A stretch of DNA of 64,000 nucleotides, from contig NZ_JAATVV010000002.1 in NCBI RefSeq assembly GCF_013184775.1, positions 462,301 through 526,300 on the forward strand, written 5' to 3'. Of this stretch, positions 34,912-42,487 are shown in pieces. Source of the stretch: Martelella sp. HB161492 (GTDB lineage Bacteria > Pseudomonadota > Alphaproteobacteria > Rhizobiales > Rhizobiaceae). The translations under genes and the position numbers were made by a program. Every line of letters begins with the position of its first letter. The first letter of the stretch is position 1. A model generated the notes under the pieces. The model was not told where the DNA came from. It saw only the letters and a list, made by a program, of their open reading frames with translations, and made no database searches.

Positions 34912-35700
34912 ATGGACCTCGGAATCGCCGACAAGAAAGCGATCGTCCTCGCCTCTTCGCGCGGTCTTGGCGCCGGCATTGCCGAGGCGCTTGCCAAGGA
35001 AGGGGCCCATGTCCTTCTGTGCGGGCGCACGGGCGACAGGCTGGCCGCCAATTGCCGCAGCATCAACGAGACCACCAAGGGCAAAGCAGACTATGTCGTT
35101 GCAGATCTTTATGATGGCGGCTTCGTCGAGACCCTTCTGGCGGCAGCAAAGGAGAAGCTCGGCCAGATCGATATTCTCGTCAATAATACCGGCGGGCCGA
35201 CGCCGGGCGGCGTTGCCGAGATGACGCCGGAAAAGCTGACAAGTTTCTTTCAGGCCATGGTTCTGCGAATCATCACCCTCACCAATGCCATCGTCCCGGA
35301 CATGAAGAAGCGCGGCTGGGGCCGGATCCTGACGGTAGCCTCCTCGGGCGTGATCGAACCCATCCCCAACCTTGCGCTGTCGAACACACTGCGCTCGGCG
35401 CTCGTCGGCTGGAACAAGACGCTTTCAAGCGAAATTGCCGCCAGTGGCGTGACAGCCAATCTCATCCTGCCCGGACGGATCCACACCGACCGTATCGATG
35501 AGCTTGACCATGCCAATGCCGAAAAGGCCGGCAGCAGCCTTGAAGACGTTCGCCGGGCTTCGCTTGCTTCCATCCCTGCGGCAAGGCTCGGACGTGTGGA
35601 CGAATTTTCTTCCGTCGCTGCCTTTCTTTGCTCCAAGCCGGCAAGCTATGTTACCGGAAGCCTTGTGCGCGTCGATGGTGGCGCCGCACGCGGAATTTGA
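34912..35700 (+). CDS. Short-chain dehydrogenase/reductase lacking the YxxxK motif
   Basis: 262 aa SDR. The nucleotide-binding SSRGLGAGIAEALAKEG (residues 13-29) and the NNTGGP strand are normal, and the C-terminal PGRIHTDRIDELD and SYVTGSLVRVDGG are typical. In place of the catalytic Tyr-x3-Lys, however, the protein has NLALSNTLRSALVGWNKTLS, so the usual tyrosine is Leu and the lysine is Asn. Some annotated 3-oxoacyl-ACP-reductase-like SDRs share this LSNTLR variant. It may act as a reductase with altered chemistry or as a non-catalytic protein. AAGGAGA precedes the ATG. Confidence 0.85.
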   Translation: MDLGIADKKAIVLASSRGLGAGIAEALAKEGAHVLLCGRTGDRLAANCRSINETTKGKADYVVADLYDGGFVETLLAAAKEKLGQIDILVNNTGGPTPGGVAEMTPEKLTSFFQAMVLRIITLTNAIVPDMKKRGWGRILTVASSGVIEPIPNLALSNTLRSALVGWNKTLSSEIAASGVTANLILPGRIHTDRIDELDHANAEKAGSSLEDVRRASLASIPAARLGRVDEFSSVAAFLCSKPASYVTGSLVRVDGGAARGI

Positions 35701-35753
35701 ACAATGACAATTCGAGCCATGCAAAAGCTGCATGAGGACGTGCCGACATATCG

Positions 35754-36623
35754 ATGATCACCGCGGAGCAGCTCGCAGCACAAGAACTTGCGGCCCTGAT
35801 GCATTTCTATGCTGATTCCGGGATCGATGTTCTGTGCGAGGATATGCCGGTCGATCTGACCGCGCTGCAGCCGGAACGCGCCGCAGCGGCCGCCGGGCGC
35901 CGGCCGGAGGCAACGCCCGCCAGGCCATCGCCGCCGGCGGAGGCAAAGCGACCGCTTGCACCGCGCCCGGCCCAGCAGGAAACAACGGCGAGCGCCATCC
36001 CGATCGATCCTGCCACCATTCCCGATGATCGGGCGATTGCCGACGCCCGCTTTGCTGCGGAGAGCGCCCGCTCTCTCGAGGAGCTGAAACAGGCGCTTTC
36101 CATCTTTGCCAGCTGCAATCTGCGTCACAATGCCCGCTCGACCATCTGCCTGGAGGCCGCCAAGCCGTCCGGCATCATGATGATCTGCGGATTTCCAAAC
36201 GGCGATGACGATCGCTCGGGTGCAGCCCTTTCCGGGCGCGCCGGCCAGCTTTTTGATGCCATGCTGGCCGCCATCGGCCTGTCGCGAGACATGATCGCCC
36301 TGACCACGGCGATCCCGTGGCGCACGCCGGGCGACAGAAGTCCGACCATGTCGGAAGCCGAGATCTGCCGCCCCTTCATCGAACGCCAGATCGCCCTTTG
36401 CGAGCCGAAACATCTCTTGCTGCTCGGAAACTTCGCCAGCCGGCTGCTGGTCAACCGTGACAAGACCGTTTTTGACCTGCGCGGCGACTGGCACGACATC
36501 GCGATCGGGAACCTGAAATTCCGTGCGCTTTCCACGCTTGCCCCCTCCGAATTGCTGGCAGCACCGACGAACAAGAAACTCGCCTGGCAGGACCTTCAGC
36601 GTTTCCAGCAGGAAATCGCTTGA
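35754..36623 (+). CDS. Family 4 uracil-DNA glycosylase-like protein with altered motif 1
   Basis: 289 aa. A roughly 100-residue Pro/Ala-rich N-terminal extension precedes the UDG domain. Family features are seen in GRAGQLFDAMLAAIGLSRDM, IALTTAIPWRTPGDRSPTMS, CRPFIERQIALCEPKHLLLL and GNFASRLLV. The first active-site motif, normally GEAPGxxED, reads GFPNGDDDRSG here, so the catalytic-side Glu is lost. Cysteines for the family's 4Fe-4S cluster are partly present (SCNLR, STIC, EIC, ALC). DNA repair of deaminated cytosine is the family role; activity of this copy is uncertain. Confidence 0.8.
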   Translation: MITAEQLAAQELAALMHFYADSGIDVLCEDMPVDLTALQPERAAAAAGRRPEATPARPSPPAEAKRPLAPRPAQQETTASAIPIDPATIPDDRAIADARFAAESARSLEELKQALSIFASCNLRHNARSTICLEAAKPSGIMMICGFPNGDDDRSGAALSGRAGQLFDAMLAAIGLSRDMIALTTAIPWRTPGDRSPTMSEAEICRPFIERQIALCEPKHLLLLGNFASRLLVNRDKTVFDLRGDWHDIAIGNLKFRALSTLAPSELLAAPTNKKLAWQDLQRFQQEIA

Positions 36624-37266
36624 ATGTAAGGCAAACTCGCCGCGTAAATGCTTTCTTTTTGATCAAAGCGACCGTTTCACGACATGGGCATGCAAGGCGC
36701 GCATGGCTGCGTTTCGCCAGGTCACATTGCTGATGCTGCCGAATAGGTTCATATAAGGGTCGTGTCTTGGGAGGATGTGATGAACAGGAACCAAGGCAAT
36801 GGGACCTTTAGAAGATATGGATGTATCTCGCATGCAGAATAACAGGCTTGCTCTCGAACTCGGCCGCTCGACCAATGGCTACCATGGCCAGCGCGGAATC
36901 GACCGGGCAATTGCAAAGGGCTTCTGCCGTGCAGACCGACATCACGATGCCGGCATCTTGCGGCCGAGCCAGCGCGCCATCGGCGCCTGAGATTTTTCGC
37001 CGCCCGGCGATCAAGGGCGGCGTCATGCAAAGTTTACATGGCTGCCATACTTTGCAGGCGTTGTTGTTTTGCGGCAGCCGCACTATTTGTTTCTCATACG
37101 GATGCAAAAGGGCTGCACGAAATACGGCGTAAAAACTGTTCTTCTTCCCTGGTTGGACGATTTGACCGCCGCAGGATCGACAGAGACAGCATCTTGTGTG
37201 TTAATGCCCTTATCGGGTGAAAAAGGAAATCGACCTTTCTTCCCCGCGTAGTGACTCCAAAATTAA
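36624..37266. other. 643-bp gap with no convincing gene
   Basis: The region is flanked by the UDG gene and a hairpin. A minus-strand frame (stop at 36663) ends with LFGSISNVTWRNAAMRALHA, which resembles the FGGISNVTIR C-terminus of the DAGK-like protein at 31751, possibly a gene remnant. On the plus strand a good ribosome site (GGGAGG) precedes a 20-codon frame starting at 36781. Neither is strong enough to call. Confidence 0.4.
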
Positions 37267-37296
37267 GAGCGAATGCCCACGGCATTCGCTCTTTTT
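37267..37296. terminator. Perfect hairpin terminator
   Basis: GAGCGAATGCC (37267-37277) pairs exactly with GGCATTCGCTC (37281-37291) across a 3-base loop, followed by TTTTT on the plus side and TTAATTTT on the minus side. It lies 27 bp past the stop of the minus-strand PAS gene and probably ends that transcript. Confidence 0.88.
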
Positions 37297-37323
37297 GTTT
37301 GTCCGCTGCCGTTCAGAAGAACG

Positions 37324-38694
37324 TCATTCGTCCAGCGTGACGGTAATGGTCGTTCCCGTTTCAATCGACGTGTCGATGGTAAGCCGGCCGCCGAGATGCT
37401 CGACAGCCAGGCGCGCACGGGCGATGGCGGTGTGGGAAAAGCCGGTGGACAGGTCCGGTTGCTCAGCCACCAAAGCCAGCTCTTCCTCACTCAAGCCGCG
37501 GCCAATATCCTTGAAACGTGCAACGAAGCCGTAGGGGCCTGCCCGCTCCATGGTGATTTCGGCATCACAATATAGCGGACTGACGGCGATAAGCCGCTTG
37601 ATCAGAAGGTCAAACAGCGGCCGCAGTGTCAATTCGTCCACGGCCATCTCGCCAATGCTGTCGTCAATGCGGACAACCAGATGGACGCATTCGCCAGCAG
37701 CGGCAAGACGATGCCCCTCGCATGCACTTCGAAGCGCCTTGGCGGGCTTGACCTTGGGCAGTTCGGAAACCTTGCGCTTCTGCTCCCGCACGGACTCGAA
37801 TTCAGCATAGAGGTCGCGCTGTTCAGCAGGGCCGCGGCGCGATATCTGCGGTGCCGGGGCGGCGGTGCGTTGGGCAACCTCGGTCTTGGCCCAGGCCTCT
37901 TTCAGGGCCGCAGCACGACCGGCAGCGGCCTCCTGCGCAACCTTGCGCGGAACAGGTTCATTTGTGCCAAGCACCGCGGACGGCCATACGGGCTGACGCG
38001 ACACCTCTGCCTCGCGGAAGACAGGTTCAGGGGACATCCCGGCCGCGGAAATGCCGTCCTCATGGCCGACATCAGGGAAAGGCGTGTGCGATGCAGGCTC
38101 TTCGATGACCGGATCCGGCGCTTCAACCGAATGTCTCGGATCAATGACAGCGCTATCTTCAACACGAACAGACGAAATCTGCATACCTGTCATATCTGAC
38201 GGCCTTGCGGTTTCGACAGCGGCCTGCCTGGCATCTGTTCTGGCTCTGGCTTCGCGATCATAGACCCAAACGGATGAGGGTCGTTCAGGCTCGTTCTCCG
38301 TGACAGGCGACAGTCCGCGCGGCATCGCTGCCGCCTGAACGATGACGCACAGTCCCTGACGATGCTTCATGCGTGCGAGCGAAACCTTGACGGCGCGAAT
38401 TGGCGGACGCGCAGTACGAACCTCGATCTCCTCAAGCTGGTATCCGGACGCAGACCGCGCTGCCCTCTCCAGACACTGATTGATCTGATCGCGATACTCG
38501 ACTGCGAAAAGATCGGTGATCACCCTGCCCAGCAAGTGCTCTTCGGGCTGACCGAACAGCACGATGGCGGCCTCATTGGCAATCTCGATGCGTCCGTTCA
38601 GACCGGTTATGATCACCGTCTCCGGCGCAGCATCAATCGTATCGCGCATGCCGCCGGCGGCTCCGTCTGCGCTGCTCTTGTCTGATCTCATCAT
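37324..38694 (-). CDS. PAS domain protein with C-terminal GHKL ATPase-like domain
   Basis: 456 aa soluble protein. The N-terminal PAS domain (about residues 15-120) begins TIDAAPETVIITGLNGRIEI and contains ANEAAIVLFGQPEEHLLGR. A long variable linker rich in Pro/Glu follows (about 130-330). The end is a histidine-kinase-like ATPase domain (LRPLFDLLIKRL, FKDIGRGLSEEE, LAVEHLGGRLTIDTSIETGT). No phosphoacceptor histidine helix is evident between them, and the N-box is poor. It may be a non-canonical sensor or an ATP-binding signalling protein without autophosphorylation. Single-gene transcription unit with its own terminator. Confidence 0.7.
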   Translation of the reverse strand: MMRSDKSSADGAAGGMRDTIDAAPETVIITGLNGRIEIANEAAIVLFGQPEEHLLGRVITDLFAVEYRDQINQCLERAARSASGYQLEEIEVRTARPPIRAVKVSLARMKHRQGLCVIVQAAAMPRGLSPVTENEPERPSSVWVYDREARARTDARQAAVETARPSDMTGMQISSVRVEDSAVIDPRHSVEAPDPVIEEPASHTPFPDVGHEDGISAAGMSPEPVFREAEVSRQPVWPSAVLGTNEPVPRKVAQEAAAGRAAALKEAWAKTEVAQRTAAPAPQISRRGPAEQRDLYAEFESVREQKRKVSELPKVKPAKALRSACEGHRLAAAGECVHLVVRIDDSIGEMAVDELTLRPLFDLLIKRLIAVSPLYCDAEITMERAGPYGFVARFKDIGRGLSEEELALVAEQPDLSTGFSHTAIARARLAVEHLGGRLTIDTSIETGTTITVTLDE

Positions 38695-38897
38695 CTGTCA
38701 ACCCCTGGCCGGGTGCCGTCGCTGCTTCCGTTCGGTCAATGCCGATCGAAGCCTCCCGACCCGTTTGTTTCAGCAACCGCTTAAACCCATGATGCGGCAA
38801 ACCGGTTCAGAATGTCTTTAGTGACATAATTAACATTCTTCTAACCTGACATAGCAAAATGTGAAAGACGGCAATTTAAAGGTGACACGAAAACGTT

Positions 38898-39740
38898 TCA
38901 GCGCAAGGCCTGTTCAAAAGCCAGATCGACATAGTGAAACTTGACCGCCTGCCAGCGGCAATAGTCCTTCACATAGCTTTCTGCGACCCACATCTCGCTG
39001 TCAAAAGCCTTGCCCTGCCAGCCAATGCATCCCGCCTCAACGACCTTCTTGACGGTACGCTGAAGATGGGTGCGTGAAATGATCATTTTCGTCGCCATAT
39101 CCCGGGTATCAAGCGCCGGAATATTGTAGCGCCCCGCTATGCAGTCCTTGTCGCCCAGCAAAATCATGATCTGATCCATCACCAGGCCACCCGACGTCGA
39201 GCGCAACAGCAATCCGATATGTTCAGGCGGCTCGCGCCAGCGCGCGTCTTCAATGCAGTGATCGGCAAGCAGCGGCTGGGCTAGGGACAAGAGGTCCGGT
39301 CGCGCGCGAAACAGCGGCGCCCGTCCGCCGCCATCCAGCATGTCAAGCACCTGAAGATTTGCAGCGAACCAGGCCGTCATGGCCTCGAGTACCGCGTCGG
39401 AAGGCGCCCAGAAGCGCGGCCTGCGGCCGGGCCGGGCGATATCCGGCTTGATCAGCTGATAGGCAGCCAGCTCGTCAAGAAGATCACGGACAGTGTTCGG
39501 ACTGGCGATGCCGAATGCGCCGACCCTGGCGATCAGCGCGCCTGCGCTGAGCTGATTTTGCGGCTGCCAGTAAAGACTGAGTGCCGCCATGGAAATCAGC
39601 CAGCGGCGGTGAAAGGCAAAATTCGCCGCCAGACGCTGATTTTCATCGTAGACATCTTTCAACCGACTTCCATAGGCGGCAAGGACCGGCAGAAACAGCG
39701 GATGACCGGCGATGGAAGATATCGGAAGGGGCATGTTCAA
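38898..39740 (-). CDS. Winged-helix DNA-binding-like protein of unknown family
   Basis: 280 aa, with no named family recognised. The middle reads as a winged helix (LSAGALIARVGAFGIASPNT followed by VRDLLDELAAYQLIKPDIA), and a second helix-turn-helix-like stretch occurs later (ATKMIISRTHLQRTVKKVVE). Two such modules with a helical segment between them suggest a transcription regulator. Its start diverges from the MFS gene at 39983, the likeliest target. Confidence 0.6.
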   Translation of the reverse strand: MNMPLPISSIAGHPLFLPVLAAYGSRLKDVYDENQRLAANFAFHRRWLISMAALSLYWQPQNQLSAGALIARVGAFGIASPNTVRDLLDELAAYQLIKPDIARPGRRPRFWAPSDAVLEAMTAWFAANLQVLDMLDGGGRAPLFRARPDLLSLAQPLLADHCIEDARWREPPEHIGLLLRSTSGGLVMDQIMILLGDKDCIAGRYNIPALDTRDMATKMIISRTHLQRTVKKVVEAGCIGWQGKAFDSEMWVAESYVKDYCRWQAVKFHYVDLAFEQALR

Positions 39741-39982
39741 TCTGCACGTTTAAGGTCACAAACTCAAACAAATACAACTGGATAGAGGCCATGACGAGAA
39801 AGGATTTCAGAGCTGCAGACCTTATTTCACAGAATCGATGAAAGGCAAATCCCTCAATGGGCCGACCGCAACGCTTGAAGAGCGCGGCCGAACTGTTTAT
39901 AGCGCGCGAAAACGGAGCGTTCCGACGCGACAAAGCCGCAGAACGACTGACGTGCCGCAGCCCGGCGCCAAAGAGGCTTCCC

Positions 39983-41275
39983 ATGTTTGCCAGTCTGATA
40001 TCCATCACCAGCCTTATGTTCTCGACCTTTCTGATGATGGTCGGCTATGGATTGATGAATTACCTCATTCCCGTGCGGTCGGTCGCCGAGGGTTGGTCGC
40101 CGTTCCTCATCGCCATGACAGCGACCGGCTACACGCTGTTCTTCACGCTCTCCTGTGTCCTGACACCCATGCTGGTGGCGCGTGTCGGCCATGTACGGGT
40201 ATTCGGGGCACTGATCACACTGCTGACCGTATCGATTCTTGCAAGCTCGCTCTATGTTCACTGGCAGGCCTGGCTGCTGCTGCGCGGTATCGCCGGTTTC
40301 GCCATTGCCGGCTGCTATCTGATCATCGAAAGCTGGCTCAATGAACGTGTGACCAACGAAACGCGCGGAACGATCTTCGCAGTCTATATGATCGTCGCGC
40401 TCGTCGGGCCGATCCTCGGACAATATCTGGTGCCGCTTGGCGATCCCAACACGACCGTCCTGTTCATCGTCTGCGGTATCATTTTCTCCATTGCGGTACT
40501 GCCCACGGCGCTGTCGACGGCGCAGTCGCCTGCACCGATCGCGCATGTGGAATTCGGGCTGAAAAAACTCTACCGCCGCTCGCCCGCCGCTTTTGTCGGC
40601 GCAATTCTTGCCGGCATATTGTCCGGCACATGGAGCGGCCTGGGAGGCGTCTACACCACCAATAGCGGCCTTTCCACCGCCGAAGGCGCAACACTGCTGG
40701 CCTGTGTGCTTGCCGGCGGCGCGCTGGCGCAGATCCCGATCGGCCGGATCTCCGACCGGCTCGACCGGCGTTATCTGATGATCGCCTGCGGTGTTGTCGG
40801 CACGGTTGTCAGCATTTTGATGGTGATTCTCGGCGGCCTGTCGATGTCGGTCCTCTATGTCCTGGCCTTTCTCGTCGGCTCGATGCTCTATCCGATCTAT
40901 TCCCTCAACGTCGCCCATGCCAATGACCGTGCGGACCCGACCGAATATCTGACGATCTCCTCGTCGATGATGATCCTCTATGGTTTCGGCACGGTCGCCG
41001 GACCGCCGGTCGCCGGCGGTGCGATGCAGATCTTCGGCCCGAGTGGCCTCTTGTGGTATCTCGCCATCGGCTTTGCACTCTATGCCGGATACACGGCGTG
41101 GCGCGTGTGGAAGGGCAATCCGAGCGTTGCACCGGAAGAACGGGCAGATTTCTATCCGATCTCACTGCCTCTGCGCGGTACCGACCCGGCCGGCAGCATC
41201 GCTGTCGACTACACCGAGGAGATGCCGGAACCGCCGGTTGCCACCGAAATCAAAAGTGACGGCACCCATGGCTGA
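39983..41275 (+). CDS. MFS transporter (YcaD-like)
   Basis: 430 aa from the ATG at 39983 (MFASLISITSLMFSTFLMMV); the frame opens at 39857 but the added residues are hydrophilic and unlike the family. It has twelve hydrophobic segments, with the YcaD-type pattern of a first helix VGYGLMNYLIPVR, 'GIAGFAIAGCYLIIESWLNE' in TM4-5 and 'RISDRLDRRYLMIACG' in the central loop (motif A). The substrate is unknown. The start diverges from the winged-helix gene. Confidence 0.87.
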   Translation: MFASLISITSLMFSTFLMMVGYGLMNYLIPVRSVAEGWSPFLIAMTATGYTLFFTLSCVLTPMLVARVGHVRVFGALITLLTVSILASSLYVHWQAWLLLRGIAGFAIAGCYLIIESWLNERVTNETRGTIFAVYMIVALVGPILGQYLVPLGDPNTTVLFIVCGIIFSIAVLPTALSTAQSPAPIAHVEFGLKKLYRRSPAAFVGAILAGILSGTWSGLGGVYTTNSGLSTAEGATLLACVLAGGALAQIPIGRISDRLDRRYLMIACGVVGTVVSILMVILGGLSMSVLYVLAFLVGSMLYPIYSLNVAHANDRADPTEYLTISSSMMILYGFGTVAGPPVAGGAMQIFGPSGLLWYLAIGFALYAGYTAWRVWKGNPSVAPEERADFYPISLPLRGTDPAGSIAVDYTEEMPEPPVATEIKSDGTHG

Positions 41276-41341
41276 CACCCTGCACCGGTGACGCGTCACC
41301 GGTTGCAGCTGTTCGTCCGAAGACGCCTGGCATTGAAAAGC

Positions 41342-42289
41342 TCAATGCGGGTTTTGCGATGGGACGACGCTGCGTTGCCTGCGCCGCTCCAGCCCCAGAC
41401 TGTGCTCGCGGTAAATGATGAAAATGCCGGCGCCTATGACGAAAACCGAACCGATCAGGGTGGGCGCGGTCGGGAACTCGCCGAAGATCACGTAAGAAAT
41501 GGCGATACCGAGGATCATCGACGAATAGTCGAACGGCGCAATCGTCGAAACATCGGCGTAGCGATAGGATTCGGTCAACAGGATCTGACCGACGCCGCCG
41601 AAAAGACCCGAGCAGATCAGGAGCACTGTCGGCCAGACAGGCAGGACCTCCCAGCCGAAGGGCAGCGTCAGAAGAGAGATCAGCGCCGCGAATGTGGAAA
41701 AGTAGATGACGATCGTCGGCCCCTTCTCCGTCGCCAGCAGCCGGCGCACCTGAATCATGGCCAGCGCACCGAGCGCTGCGCCGACCAGAATCATGACGAC
41801 AGCCAGCGCTTCTTCCGATCCCATGCCGCCTTCCCTGAAAAGCGTCAGCTTCGGCCAGGAGATGATCATCACCCCGAAGAGCCCGACCGCGACGGCCGAC
41901 CAGCGATAGATGCGAACGACTTCGCCGAGAAGCAGCGCAGCAAAGACGACGGAGAGCAGCGGCGAGGCATAACCCAGCGCGATCGTTTCCGGCAGCGGCA
42001 GCACCATCAGCCCGTAAAACCCCATCCCCATCGAGATGATGCCGAGCAGCGAGCGCTTGAAATGCCCGAAAGGATGCTTCGTGCGGTAGGCGTCCCGGAG
42101 CTCGCGGCGCCAGGCCAGATAGATGATGATCGGCGCAATTCCGAAAAAGGAGCGAAAGAATGTCACCTCGCCGGGCATGATGCCACTTCCGGCGAGCTTG
42201 ATGCAGGTCTGCATGCCGAGAAAGGCAAGCACGGAAAGGAGCTTCAGAACAATCCCGCGAACGGAACTGGCATTTTGATCTTCGATCAT
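41342..42289 (-). CDS. EamA/DMT family transporter
   Basis: 315 aa from the ATG at 42289 (MIEDQNASSVRG); an upstream extension to 42427 is not family-like. Ten hydrophobic segments form two EamA halves, with 'PLPETIALGYASPLLSVVFA' in half one and 'APFDYSSMILGIAISYVIFG' in half two, plus the usual GEFPTAPTLIGSVFVIGAGI last-helix region. Probably exports or imports a small metabolite across the inner membrane. Diverges from pepN. Confidence 0.88.
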   Translation of the reverse strand: MIEDQNASSVRGIVLKLLSVLAFLGMQTCIKLAGSGIMPGEVTFFRSFFGIAPIIIYLAWRRELRDAYRTKHPFGHFKRSLLGIISMGMGFYGLMVLPLPETIALGYASPLLSVVFAALLLGEVVRIYRWSAVAVGLFGVMIISWPKLTLFREGGMGSEEALAVVMILVGAALGALAMIQVRRLLATEKGPTIVIYFSTFAALISLLTLPFGWEVLPVWPTVLLICSGLFGGVGQILLTESYRYADVSTIAPFDYSSMILGIAISYVIFGEFPTAPTLIGSVFVIGAGIFIIYREHSLGLERRRQRSVVPSQNPH

Positions 42290-42487
42290 GGAAACAGCAT
42301 TCAATTGGAAGAGGTCGTCTCGACGGCGGCATTTCAGCGCAGTGGGAGGCTTCTCAATATCGCAGTTTGTCAGCGATTGGCAGTGTTGCCGGCCGGCAAA
42401 AAAGGAAATATTTGCCTTAAGGCGCAATCAGGGCTTTGTTACCGCTCAACCGCATAAGCGCGCATGATGACTGAAAGAGGTAAGATG

